This document shows positions 26,670 through 35,345 of a stretch of 46,562 nt of DNA, one piece after another. The notes beneath the pieces were generated by a model, which worked only from the letters and a program-made list of their open reading frames with translations, was not told the DNA's origin and did not search any database. The number at the start of each line of letters is the position of its first letter. Within the stretch, counting starts at the first letter, position 1. The stretch comes from Woeseiaceae bacterium (GTDB lineage Bacteria; Pseudomonadota; Gammaproteobacteria; Steroidobacterales; Woeseiaceae), in contig JAJFKU010000051.1 in assembly GCA_021773035.1 (NCBI GenBank), positions 1 to 46,562 of the forward strand. The letters are read 5' to 3'. Both the position numbers and the translations under genes were made by a program.

Positions 26670-27418
26670 AGCCCTTTCAGGCGCCGGCGTACTTCCGCCA
26701 GATGCCGGCGGCTGATTATCAGCTCTTTCCTGTCCACTTGCGAGTCATGCTCATGGCGGAGCACGACGTAGCTCTTGCCATCCGTGGTTTTTTCAATGCG
26801 ATCGACACTGCTAATAGCTACCAGCGCGCTGCGGTGAATGCGAACAAAGTCGTCGCTAAACTCTTCGGCAAGCGCTTTCAGCGAATCGTCGATCAGGTCC
26901 TGCCCGTTGCGGTGATCAACGGTGACATACTTGTGATCTGCCCGGAAACAGTCGATCTCGCTGATGGGTATCAGTTTCAACACGCCGTGCAGTCGTGAGC
27001 AGACATGCTTTCGTGCCGCCGGCATATTGGACGCTGTTGCGACTGACGTGAGCGTCGCGGGTGCCAGCCGCGATGCCTGTTCGAGAGCGGTGGTCAACTT
27101 GGTGCGGCGCACGGGTTTGAGAACGTAGCCGACCGCGCGGGCGTCGAACGCGTCGATCGCGTACTCGTCATAGGCTGTGGTGAAGACGATGGCCGGCGGG
27201 GTTTCCTGGGTGTTCAGGTGGTGCGCCGTTTCTATTCCGTCGAGGCCAGGCATGCGTATGTCCAGCAACACGATATCCGGTCGCAGCTCTGCCGCCAGCG
27301 CGACGGCATCCAGGCCATTCGCAGCTTCACCGACGTATTCGAAGGCGTCTTCGTCATCCAGCAACTGGCGCAGTCGGTCACGCGCCGGTTGCTCGTCGTC
27401 GACAACGAGTACTTTCAC
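26666..27418 (-). CDS. algR: LytTR-family response regulator (AlgR-like)
   Basis: The protein has 250 residues. The receiver domain (1 to about 120) has the acidic pair in VVDDE, phosphoacceptor Asp53 in LLDIRMPG and the lysine of YVLKPV. The C-terminal LytTR DNA-binding domain (about 145-245) shows FRADHKYVTVDH and FVRIHRSALVA. It forms a pair with the sensor kinase upstream, whose stop overlaps its ATG by four bases. The gene order algZ-algR-hemC-hemD is that of Pseudomonas; whether it controls alginate or another surface function here is unknown. Confidence 0.92.
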   Translation of the reverse strand: MKVLVVDDEQPARDRLRQLLDDEDAFEYVGEAANGLDAVALAAELRPDIVLLDIRMPGLDGIETAHHLNTQETPPAIVFTTAYDEYAIDAFDARAVGYVLKPVRRTKLTTALEQASRLAPATLTSVATASNMPAARKHVCSRLHGVLKLIPISEIDCFRADHKYVTVDHRNGQDLIDDSLKALAEEFSDDFVRIHRSALVAISSVDRIEKTTDGKSYVVLRHEHDSQVDRKELIISRRHLAEVRRRLKGL

Positions 27419-28476
27419 TCCAGGCTCTCGTCTGCCGGAAAGCGCAGCGTAACGGTGAATCGGTCGCCATCGTCGTCGATAGTAACGGCGTCCTTGTTAT
27501 CGTAGGCGAGCTCGAAGCGCTGTTGTATGTTCGACATCGCCATCTTGTTACCGCCGGTGTTGCGTTTTTCGCCCGCGGCAACGGGGTTGGAGATCGCAAT
27601 TTCAATGTGCTCGCGGTCTTTCTTCCCTGCGACGAGGACCTCGCCACCTTCCGGCAGCAGCTCAATGCCGTGATAGATCGCGTTTTCGAGTAATGGCTGA
27701 ATGGTCAGACTCGGGATGCGTGCGCGCATCGGCAGGGAGGCGATATCCCAGCGCACGGTCAGGCGATCGCCGAGGCGCAGTTTTTCGATGCGCTGATAAA
27801 TAGCCGCCGTCTCCAGCTCCTGCTTAAGCGTCGAACGGTTGCTGGAGGTGCCGAGGTTGGCTCGCAGCAGGTCTGACAGATCCTCCACAGCCTCTTCGGC
27901 GCGTACCGGATCGCTGCGCGTCAGCGACGCGATGGTGTTCATGCTGTTGAAAAGAAAGTGCGGTCGAATCAGCGCCTGCAGCGCGCTGATGCGTGACTGC
28001 GCTTCCAGGACAATGCTGCGCCGCCATTCGCTGGATATGTACAGATAACGCATAGCCAGGGCGATGACGATCGAGCTGATAGCAAACGTGCGAAAAATAA
28101 AGCTTGAGTGGGTGTCCTCGATAATCGCGGACTGGCCAAAAATTCGCGTTAGCTGCCAGGCGCTCTCGGCGACCAGCAGGGACATAAGCACAAGAACGGC
28201 GTAAGCGATGACAAATGCCCGTGTCTGTCCGGCACGCTCAAGGTAGGGCCGTAGCTGACACATCAAGGCGGTGCCGAGCAGCGCTATCCAGAGAACGAAG
28301 AAGGATGTCTTGGACAGCTCGATCAGGAATTGCCTGCTGGTGTCGTGGGCGGCGACGGTGAGCATGATAGCGATGAGTTCGGCAACGAGAACGACGATGA
28401 ACAGCGCCCGGGCGGCGCAGAAGTCAGGCAGATAAGCCTGCGTAGAATCGTTGTCGGGGTCCCTGGCGGCGATCAC
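27415..28476 (-). CDS. algZ: LytS/AlgZ-type membrane sensor histidine kinase
   Basis: The protein has 353 residues with about six hydrophobic segments in the first 150, then a His_kinase domain of the LytS/AlgZ type: the phosphorylated histidine is H173 in RPHFLFNSMNTIASL, and the ATP-binding part carries IQPLLENAIYHGIE with the N box and a late glycine-rich region. No separate sensor domain is visible, so the signal is probably read through the membrane segments. It is the first gene of the algZ-algR pair. Confidence 0.9.
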   Translation of the reverse strand: MIAARDPDNDSTQAYLPDFCAARALFIVVLVAELIAIMLTVAAHDTSRQFLIELSKTSFFVLWIALLGTALMCQLRPYLERAGQTRAFVIAYAVLVLMSLLVAESAWQLTRIFGQSAIIEDTHSSFIFRTFAISSIVIALAMRYLYISSEWRRSIVLEAQSRISALQALIRPHFLFNSMNTIASLTRSDPVRAEEAVEDLSDLLRANLGTSSNRSTLKQELETAAIYQRIEKLRLGDRLTVRWDIASLPMRARIPSLTIQPLLENAIYHGIELLPEGGEVLVAGKKDREHIEIAISNPVAAGEKRNTGGNKMAMSNIQQRFELAYDNKDAVTIDDDGDRFTVTLRFPADESLE

Positions 28477-28550
28477 ACCGGCGCTCCTCTTGCACAGGCA
28501 GGTATTGTAGCGCCAGCGGTGCTCCTAATGTGAACCAAGCGCCCTCGCGG

Positions 28551-29018
28551 TCAGTCGCTGCAGTTTTCCTTGATGAGGTCTTCGGCCTTCTGGCGAGCTT
28601 CGGCTTTCTGCACATCGTCGAGATAGACGCGTTCGCCGTTTTTGTCTTCACGATACAGTCGTCGTGAAGACAGCATTCCCTCCATCTTTGAGCGATAGTT
28701 CTGGCAGCGGGCCTGTTTTTCCTTGGCGGCTGCACGTTCTTCCGCAGCGCTGAGCTTGCCGTCTTTCGCCTCAGCTCTTGCGTCTTTTCGCGCCGTCGTG
28801 GATTCCCGGTGGGCCTGTACGCGCTGGGTGACCGCGTCTCTGTTAGTACGGTTGTACGAAAACTGCAGGCGCTCCTCAGTCGGTTCGCCGGATGGGCGGT
28901 CTTCGTAGTGTACGTTGCCGTCTTTATCGGTCCACTTGTATATCTCGTCAGCGTAAACACCGCTGCTGACAATGATGGCGAGTGCGGCGAAGCCGACCAG
29001 TAGATGTCGTGTATTCAT
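28551..29018 (-). CDS. DUF4124-domain exported protein (second copy)
   Basis: The protein has 155 residues with a signal peptide (MNTRHLLVGFAALAIIVSSG, cut near VYA-DE) and a DUF4124 domain (IYKWTDKDGNVHYEDRPSG). The rest is highly charged and rich in Ala, Glu, Lys and Arg, probably a long helix, ending in an LIKENCSD tail with one late cysteine. The function is unknown. The frame is open to 29102, but the signal peptide fixes the ATG at 29018. It lies downstream of the amtB terminator and upstream of algZ, so it is probably its own transcript. Confidence 0.82.
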   Translation of the reverse strand: MNTRHLLVGFAALAIIVSSGVYADEIYKWTDKDGNVHYEDRPSGEPTEERLQFSYNRTNRDAVTQRVQAHRESTTARKDARAEAKDGKLSAAEERAAAKEKQARCQNYRSKMEGMLSSRRLYREDKNGERVYLDDVQKAEARQKAEDLIKENCSD

Positions 29019-29100
29019 GGCCGTATTAGACCACGAGCGGGGTCGATTTGTTGTGATCGTGGTCACAGCGGTTTTCGGCTCTGCATCCCGGCAGGACCAC

Positions 29101-29124
29101 AAAAAGCGGGCCCTTCGGCCCGCT
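29101..29124 (-). terminator. Intrinsic terminator after amtB
   Basis: On the minus strand an eight-base-pair GC-rich stem (AGCGGGCC / GGCCCGCT, four-base loop) is followed by a run of T. It lies about 50 bases after the amtB stop and ends the torF-glnK-amtB transcript. Confidence 0.88.
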
Positions 29125-29171
29125 ATATCATTGATAATAAAGAAACTACCGGGCCTTAGCGCCGGTCCGTA

Positions 29172-30461
29172 TTATGGTGATTCCGCGGCGGTGAATTCCG
29201 GGTAGGCTTCGAGACCGCATTCGCTCAAATCGACGCCTTCGTATTCCTCTTCCTCGGATACGCGAATACCGATGGTCTGCTGCAGCGCGAACCAGACCAC
29301 GAAACTGGTGCCGAAGACCCAGGCGAAGATAGAACCGATGCCCAGCAGCTGTACTTTGAGACTGGCCTCGGGATTGCTGATGCAGACTGCGAGAACGCCC
29401 CAGATACCGACAACGCCATGCACGGAGATAGCGCCAACCGGGTCGTCGATTTTTAGCTTGTCCAGTCCGACGATGGAGAGCACGACGAGAATGCCACCGG
29501 CGGCACCGATGAACGTCGCCACGATCGGCTCAGGTGTGAGCGGTTCGGCGGTAATGGCAACGAGGCCGGCCAAAGCACCGTTGAGCGCCATCGTGAGGTC
29601 TGCCTTGCCGAACCAGAAGCGCGACAACAATAATGCGAACACGAGGCCGCCTGCGGCCGCCATGTTGGTGTTGACGAACACCAGCGCTACCGCGTTGGCC
29701 TCACCGACATCAGAGACTTTGAGCTCGGAGCCGCCGTTGAAGCCGAACCAGCCCAGCCAGAGGATCAATGTGCCGAGTGTTGCCAGCGGCAAATTACAGC
29801 CCGGAATGGCGTTTACCTGTCCATTCTTGCCGTACTTGCCCTTGCGGGCGCCAAGCAGCACGACGCCCGCGAGGGCTGCGGCCGCACCGCAGAGATGGAC
29901 GACGCCTGCGCCTGCGAAATCCAGGAAGCCGGCTTCTTCAAGAAAACCGCCGCCCCATTTCCAAAATCCCTGCACCGGATAAATGAAGCCTGTCAAAACG
30001 ACGGTAAACGCGAAGAATGACCACAGCTTCATGCGTTCGGCCACGGCACCCGAGACGATCGACATGGCGGTCGCGACGAACACGACCTGAAAGAAAAAGT
30101 CAGACAGGTTTGAATAATAGGTTTCACCACCGCTGGCGATGACGTCGGCCGCAGTATTGTCGCTCGAGCTGAGAAGACCGCTGCCGATGGTCGTGACGCT
30201 CTGGAACAGGCCGCCTGCGAAATCCCCCGGGTACATGATCGTATAACCGCACAACATATACATGATGCAGGCGATAGAGTAGAGGCCGATGTTCTTGGTC
30301 AGAATCTCCGCCGTGTTCTTGGCGCGAACGAGGCCGGCCTCCAGCATAGTGAAGCCTGCCGCCATCCACATGACGAGCGCGCCCATTACCAGAAAGTAAA
30401 AAGTATCGAGTGCGTACGACAGTTCGGTGACCTGTGCCGCTATTTGTGTTGTTGCTTCCAC
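29172..30461 (-). CDS. amtB: Ammonium transporter AmtB
   Basis: AmtB is a trimeric inner-membrane channel for ammonium. The protein has 429 residues and about 11 membrane segments. The twin pore histidines are H189 (AGAGVVHLCGA) and H348 (AISVHGVVGIWG), and GWFGFNGGSEL and MALNGALAGLVAITA are family landmarks. The C-terminal tail, where P-II protein docks, ends in a stretch rich in Glu. No classical signal peptide is obvious. It follows glnK by 21 bases and is closed by an intrinsic terminator. Confidence 0.96.
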   Translation of the reverse strand: MEATTQIAAQVTELSYALDTFYFLVMGALVMWMAAGFTMLEAGLVRAKNTAEILTKNIGLYSIACIMYMLCGYTIMYPGDFAGGLFQSVTTIGSGLLSSSDNTAADVIASGGETYYSNLSDFFFQVVFVATAMSIVSGAVAERMKLWSFFAFTVVLTGFIYPVQGFWKWGGGFLEEAGFLDFAGAGVVHLCGAAAALAGVVLLGARKGKYGKNGQVNAIPGCNLPLATLGTLILWLGWFGFNGGSELKVSDVGEANAVALVFVNTNMAAAGGLVFALLLSRFWFGKADLTMALNGALAGLVAITAEPLTPEPIVATFIGAAGGILVVLSIVGLDKLKIDDPVGAISVHGVVGIWGVLAVCISNPEASLKVQLLGIGSIFAWVFGTSFVVWFALQQTIGIRVSEEEEYEGVDLSECGLEAYPEFTAAESP

Positions 30462-30482
30462 GAGTTTCTCCTCCGCGAAGTC

Positions 30483-31456
<974 letters not shown>

Positions 31457-31510
31457 TACTCTGTGCTCCCATTTGTTGTTGAGCCCCTTGACCCGGTTGC
31501 TTGGTATAGA

Positions 31511-31526
31511 GCAGGAACCGTGCCAG
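31511..31526 (-). promoter_or_regulatory. Sigma-54 (RpoN) promoter of torF-glnK-amtB
   Basis: On the minus strand the sequence reads CTGGCACGGTTCCTGC. This matches the consensus TGGCACG-N4-TTGC with one mismatch and the exact ten-base spacing between the -24 GG and -12 GC. The start of transcription would be near 31500, about 44 bases before the torF ATG. Confidence 0.85.
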
Positions 31527-31578
31527 CTCTCAAAACCTGTTTTCTATCAGCGGTTTGTGAAAACGTTGGATACGTCTG

Positions 31579-31595
31579 TGCACAATTTCGGTGCG
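31579..31595. promoter_or_regulatory. NtrC-type enhancer site, proximal
   Basis: TGCACA-ATTTC-GGTGCG matches the NtrC consensus TGCACC-N5-GGTGCA at 10 of 12 defined positions. It is centred about 87 bases upstream of the predicted transcription start. Confidence 0.72.
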
Positions 31596-31610
31596 CTCAA
31601 ATGGCAGACT

Positions 31611-31627
31611 TGCACCGCATTGGTGAG
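31611..31627. promoter_or_regulatory. NtrC-type enhancer site, distal
   Basis: TGCACC-GCATT-GGTGAG has a perfect left half and two mismatches in the right half of the NtrC consensus. Its centre is 32 bases (three helix turns) from the proximal site, the same phasing as the paired NtrC sites of the enteric glnA promoter, so cooperative binding is plausible. Confidence 0.65.
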
Positions 31628-31702
31628 GTGCCTCAAACAGGCGTCAGGGTTGTTTTCGAAACCGGGCTGGAGTTTTCGCCGACACTCAGGTAACAATCGT
31701 TT

Positions 31703-31963
31703 ATGGCTAAGGAATCAATTGAAAATCTGGCGAGAAAACTCGCGGAATCGCTGCCCGAAGGCTTGCGCTCGATGCGTGAAGATCTCGAAACCAATTTTCG
31801 CAGCGTACTACGGTCCGGGATCGGCAAGCTGGATCTCGTCACGCGCGAAGAGTTCGAAGTGCAGGAGGCGGTTCTCGCCCGAACGCGCGAGAAGCTGGAG
31901 GCGCTCGAAGAGAAGCTGGAGGCGCTCGAAGAGAAGCTTGAGGAAATCGAGGACGCCGATTAG
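31703..31963 (+). CDS. ubiK: Ubiquinone biosynthesis accessory factor UbiK (BMFP-type)
   Basis: UbiK is a small trimeric, membrane-binding protein that works with UbiJ in the aerobic ubiquinone synthesis complex. This protein has 86 residues; the first half (ENLARKLAESLPEGLRSMRED, FRSVLRSGIGKLDLVTREEF) is the BMFP pattern, and the second is a coiled coil. That coil contains three consecutive EKLEALE-like heptads encoded by near-identical 21-base repeats at 31889-31951. The ATG at 31703 is the only start. Its normal neighbours in several gammaproteobacteria are glnK/amtB on one side, as here, and yifB on the other, which here is 12.9 kb away. Confidence 0.9.
   Translation: MAKESIENLARKLAESLPEGLRSMREDLETNFRSVLRSGIGKLDLVTREEFEVQEAVLARTREKLEALEEKLEALEEKLEEIEDAD
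31889..31951. repeat. Tandem 21-base repeat in ubiK
   Basis: Two perfect 21-base copies (31889-31909 and 31910-31930, starting GAGAAGCTGGAGGCG) are followed by a diverged third (31931-31951). Each unit encodes one heptad of the coiled coil, so copy-number change would lengthen or shorten the coil in frame. Confidence 0.88.
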
Positions 31964-31972
31964 GGCGCGGGT

Positions 31973-33190
31973 TTAATCGGGGAAGCTGATTTTCCCCATC
32001 GTTACCGGCTGAGCAACAGCGGCGGCGTTGGCGAGTGAATGTCCAAGGGCATAGTCCTTCTCTCCGGCAACACACTCATTGGCAAGAACGGCGAATACAA
32101 CGGCCTCCTTCGCGTCGGGGTTAACTTTCAGGGCGCTGGTCGTCTGAATAGATACCTCAGGCAGTCGCCGTACTATATTTTCGACAAGTAGCGAATTGTG
32201 AATGCCGCCGCCACTCGAGTAGATGGAGAAGTCGTCGACGTCGCGCGTGGCGGCGAGAATGGCATCGACGATTACAGCGGCGGAAAATTGATTGAGCGTT
32301 GCCAACCGGTCTTCGGCCGACAGGTCCTCAGCACCTGCCTTTATTGCCGCCGACTCCAGGTAGTCCAGGTTAAAAAGCTCCGGTCCGATGGTCTTGGGAA
32401 ACGCGATGTCGAAGAACTCGTTTTCCTGCAGGGCTGCAAGCAACGGCACTGATACCTTGCCTTTGCGCGCCAGTTCCGAATCCTTGTCGAACAGTCTGCC
32501 GTCGAAGCGCTTTTGGACGAAGGCGTCCATAATGGTGTTTCCGGGACCTACGTCCGTGCTGATGACGTCACCTGCAGTCAGCGATCGGGGTAACCATGTG
32601 AGATTGGCGATTCCACCGATATTCAGCAATATGCGGTTTTCCTCAGGGTCGCTGAAAATCAGGTAGTCGCCGTACATCGCCAGCGGAGCACCTTCGCCGC
32701 CGGCGGCCAGGTGTTTCTGACGGAAATCGCTGCAGGTGATGATTCCGACCGCGTGCGACAGGTGATCGCCATCGCCAATCTGCAGCGTTGAATTGGGATA
32801 GTCGGCCTGCCGGTGCAGGTGTTTTGGCGCGTGATAGATTGTCTGGCCGTGGCTGGCCACGAGATCGATATCGCCGGCCGTACAACCCCATCGAGCGAGA
32901 CAGGTATTGATTGCTTTGCCGTGCTCGAGTCCGATCCAGGGGTTCAGCATGCAGACCGTCTGCAGGTCGACCTCACGAATCGAGAAAACCTCCCGGACCC
33001 GATTGCGGTAATCGACCGTGTACGGCACGGTTTCAAACTGCAATACCTCGACGTCTGTATCGGTACCGTGACCGCTGATGCGGCACAGCGCGATGTCGAG
33101 GCCATCGAGCGAGGTGCCGCTCATGAGTCCTATGATCAGTCGCTGCGGTTTTGTGGCGAGCTGATAGAGTTTACTGATGTGTTTGTGCAT
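31973..33190 (-). CDS. anmK: Anhydro-N-acetylmuramic acid kinase
   Basis: AnmK opens the 1,6-anhydro ring of anhydro-MurNAc and phosphorylates it to MurNAc-6-phosphate, the substrate of MurQ. The protein has 405 residues with the N-terminal nucleotide loop GLMSGTSLDGLDIAL, SHGQTIYHAP, LQIGDGDHLSH, NIGGIANLTWLP and the catalytic-region DVGPGNTIMDAF, then SSGGGIHNSLL. The frame is open to 33325, but similarity favours the ATG at 33190, which lies 20 bases inside the end of the upstream kinase gene, so the two are coupled. murQ lies at 40040-40927 in the same locus. Confidence 0.94.
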   Translation of the reverse strand: MHKHISKLYQLATKPQRLIIGLMSGTSLDGLDIALCRISGHGTDTDVEVLQFETVPYTVDYRNRVREVFSIREVDLQTVCMLNPWIGLEHGKAINTCLARWGCTAGDIDLVASHGQTIYHAPKHLHRQADYPNSTLQIGDGDHLSHAVGIITCSDFRQKHLAAGGEGAPLAMYGDYLIFSDPEENRILLNIGGIANLTWLPRSLTAGDVISTDVGPGNTIMDAFVQKRFDGRLFDKDSELARKGKVSVPLLAALQENEFFDIAFPKTIGPELFNLDYLESAAIKAGAEDLSAEDRLATLNQFSAAVIVDAILAATRDVDDFSIYSSGGGIHNSLLVENIVRRLPEVSIQTTSALKVNPDAKEAVVFAVLANECVAGEKDYALGHSLANAAAVAQPVTMGKISFPD

Positions 33191-34106
33191 GATCGTCCGT
33201 TGTATCGTCTGAAGAAATAGCCATCGCCTGCAGGTCGCCGCCGGACCGGGGCAGGCCGGCAGCGATAGCGACGGCTCCATTGATGGGATCGCCTTGTGGA
33301 TCGACCAGCTGCCGCCGGTTCTCATCCGTTACCCATTGCTCCATTGTCGGCCCCAGCCCGCCGACAAGGCACAGTTTCGATACGCCAAGACGCCGCAGAT
33401 GAAGCAGCATTTCATCGACGTGCTGCGCACACCGGGCCATGATCCGGACAGCGGCATCGTCGCCGCTGTCCGCGTGCCGCACAACGAGCGGCGCGCGCTG
33501 CGCGTACTCCGTTGGGCCGAGCTGGTCGAAATAATGACACAGATCGAATTCGCCGCCATCTGCCTGCGCCAGAATTTCTTCGCTCAGTGCAGAAGCGGGC
33601 TGTACACCGTCCTTCACCAGCAGCGCATGCTGAACCGCAAGCAGGCCGATATGAGCGCCGCTGCCGAGGTCTGAGCCGGGGAAGCCTTTACCGCCGATCT
33701 GAATGCGCGAATCGGCAAGCGTTGCGATCGCGACCGAACCCGTGCCGACGATTACCGTTCCGCCATCGTCCTCCCCGTGGGCGCCCGCGTGGGCGATGTC
33801 AGCATCGCTGACAAAGAGCGAAGACTTGAAGGACCGGAAAAAGATATCTGTCTCGAGCTCGCGAACGACGCCGGACCTCGAGTGTCCGGCGATCCCGACG
33901 CATAAGTCGACCTCCGGCAGAACGTTCTCCGTGAGCTGCGCATTGACGAGAGCCTGCAAACAGCAGGACTTGAGGGACAGGATGACATCGGCCGCTCCGA
34001 GCCGGGTATTGGCGGGGCCCGCGAGCCCGGTGCCGAGCACGGAACCGTCGGCCTTCACCAGTCGGGCGCGACAGGTGCTTCCGCCGGCATCCACCCCTAG
34101 TAACAT
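33171..34106 (-). CDS. BadF/BadG-type ATPase domain sugar kinase (GlcNAc/glucosamine kinase-like)
   Basis: The protein has 311 residues of the ASKHA fold: phosphate loop 1 MLLGVDAGGSTCRARL, FVSDADIAHAGAHG, phosphate loop 2 TVIVGTGSVAIA and LCLVGGLGPTMEQW. This family includes human NAGK, bacterial glucosamine kinase GspK and MurNAc/GlcNAc kinases. Coupled translation with anmK and the amino-sugar setting suggest it phosphorylates GlcNAc, GlcN or MurNAc; the exact sugar cannot be read from sequence. It is divergent from the nagX-type gene across a 147-base region with shared regulatory boxes. Confidence 0.85.
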   Translation of the reverse strand: MLLGVDAGGSTCRARLVKADGSVLGTGLAGPANTRLGAADVILSLKSCCLQALVNAQLTENVLPEVDLCVGIAGHSRSGVVRELETDIFFRSFKSSLFVSDADIAHAGAHGEDDGGTVIVGTGSVAIATLADSRIQIGGKGFPGSDLGSGAHIGLLAVQHALLVKDGVQPASALSEEILAQADGGEFDLCHYFDQLGPTEYAQRAPLVVRHADSGDDAAVRIMARCAQHVDEMLLHLRRLGVSKLCLVGGLGPTMEQWVTDENRRQLVDPQGDPINGAVAIAAGLPRSGGDLQAMAISSDDTTDDHAQTHQ

Positions 34107-34253
34107 CGATCTCGCTCCGTCCCAACGCCGCGGCAGAATCGCCGTCTGGGCAACTTAATCGGTATCAGACCAATTTGCAAAAGCCTGTAGTGGTATTGTC
34201 CCTTTGAACGATGCCATCGGGGTACATGATTTGCTCACCGGGAATGACTATAG
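34107..34253. promoter_or_regulatory. Divergent control region of kinase and nagX-type genes with putative operators
   Basis: Three boxes here recur in the control region at 36929-37212. They are CGGTATCAGACCA (34160-34172; minus strand TGGTCTGATACCG, an imperfect palindrome), TTGCAAAAGCCT (34175-34186; minus strand AGGCTTTTGCAA) and AGTGGTATTG (34189-34198). The first resembles TGGT..ACCA operators known for GntR/HutC regulators of amino-sugar genes such as DasR and NagR. The GntR/UTRA gene of this locus is the obvious candidate regulator. Confidence 0.6.
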
Positions 34254-35345
34254 ATGAGATCAGAGCGACTGGCTTCTCTGGATGCACTTCGCGGCTTCAC
34301 GATGGTCTGGATTATCGGCGCCGATGTCCTGTTTCACCTGCTCGCCGCAGCGACTGACTGGGCTCCGTTGCAGGTTATGTCAGTGCAACTTCGTCACGTA
34401 TCCTGGGAAGGTCTGCATGCCTACGACCTCGTGTTCCCGGTATTCATGTTTGTTTCCGGCATCTCGCTGGCGTTCTCGCGACAGGCTTCCGTCACACGGG
34501 GCGATCCGGACCGGGATTTCGTCATGAAGGCGCTACGTCGCTGCGCCATCCTGATTTTGCTCGGTGTCGTCTACAACTTCGGCTGGGACGTGAGCGCAGA
34601 CCGGTTTCGTGTAGCGAGTGTATTGGGGCAGATCGGTATTGCCTATCTTTTCAGCGCCTGCATACTGGTAAGACTGCCGGGTCTTGCGGCGCAAACACTC
34701 ACCGTGCTGGCAATCCTGATCCTGGTAGCCTGTCTGCAGCTGGTATTCGTGGTGCCGGGAATCGGTCCGGGTGTTATTACTCCGGAGGGCACGGTGAATG
34801 GCTGGCTCGATCGCAATTTTCTACCCGGAAGATTGTACGGCGGTTCCTACGATCCGGAAGGGATACTCTCGGTAGTATCGAGCGCGGCGGTATTGCTGGG
34901 CGGTGCGCTTGTCGGGCGCTTCGCTCTGCGTTCGGGACTGCAAGAGAGACGCCGTTTTGCAGGTGGACTGATAATCGCGGGATCGTTGTTCGTTGTCATG
35001 GGCTACGCGGTATCGTCGTTTTATCCCATCGTAAAGGCCGTCTGGACGGTGTCATTCGATCTGGTGGCCGCTGGCTATTCAATGCTTCTGTTTGCGTTGT
35101 TCTATCTCCTGATTGATGTAGCCAGGTTTGAAAGACTCAGCTATCTGCTCGCTCCGATAGGCATGAACGCCATCGGCATATATATGGCAGCACGATTTCT
35201 CGCCTATCCGGTCTTCAGCCGGGTTGGTCCAGGCAGCGGCATCGACGACCCGCTCATCGGTGCAGGTATTGTCGCCGCAATCATCTTGCTGGAGTGGCTG
35301 ATTCTGAACTCGTGTTACCGGCGACGATGGATTCTTTCCGTTTAG
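34254..35345 (+). CDS. nagX: NagX-type membrane protein (DUF5009, HGSNAT-like acyltransferase family)
   Basis: The protein has 363 residues and about nine or ten membrane segments. The N-terminus RLASLDALRGFTMVWIIG and the YDLVFPVFMFVSGISLAFS stretch are hallmarks of the DUF5009/DUF1624 family. Its bacterial members include NagX of Shewanella and Xanthomonas amino-sugar regulons, and human HGSNAT acetylates glucosamine across the lysosomal membrane. Here it may transport or trans-acetylate an amino sugar at the inner membrane; which of these is open. Its stop overlaps the facing symporter gene stop by four bases. Confidence 0.82.
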   Translation: MRSERLASLDALRGFTMVWIIGADVLFHLLAAATDWAPLQVMSVQLRHVSWEGLHAYDLVFPVFMFVSGISLAFSRQASVTRGDPDRDFVMKALRRCAILILLGVVYNFGWDVSADRFRVASVLGQIGIAYLFSACILVRLPGLAAQTLTVLAILILVACLQLVFVVPGIGPGVITPEGTVNGWLDRNFLPGRLYGGSYDPEGILSVVSSAAVLLGGALVGRFALRSGLQERRRFAGGLIIAGSLFVVMGYAVSSFYPIVKAVWTVSFDLVAAGYSMLLFALFYLLIDVARFERLSYLLAPIGMNAIGIYMAARFLAYPVFSRVGPGSGIDDPLIGAGIVAAIILLEWLILNSCYRRRWILSV

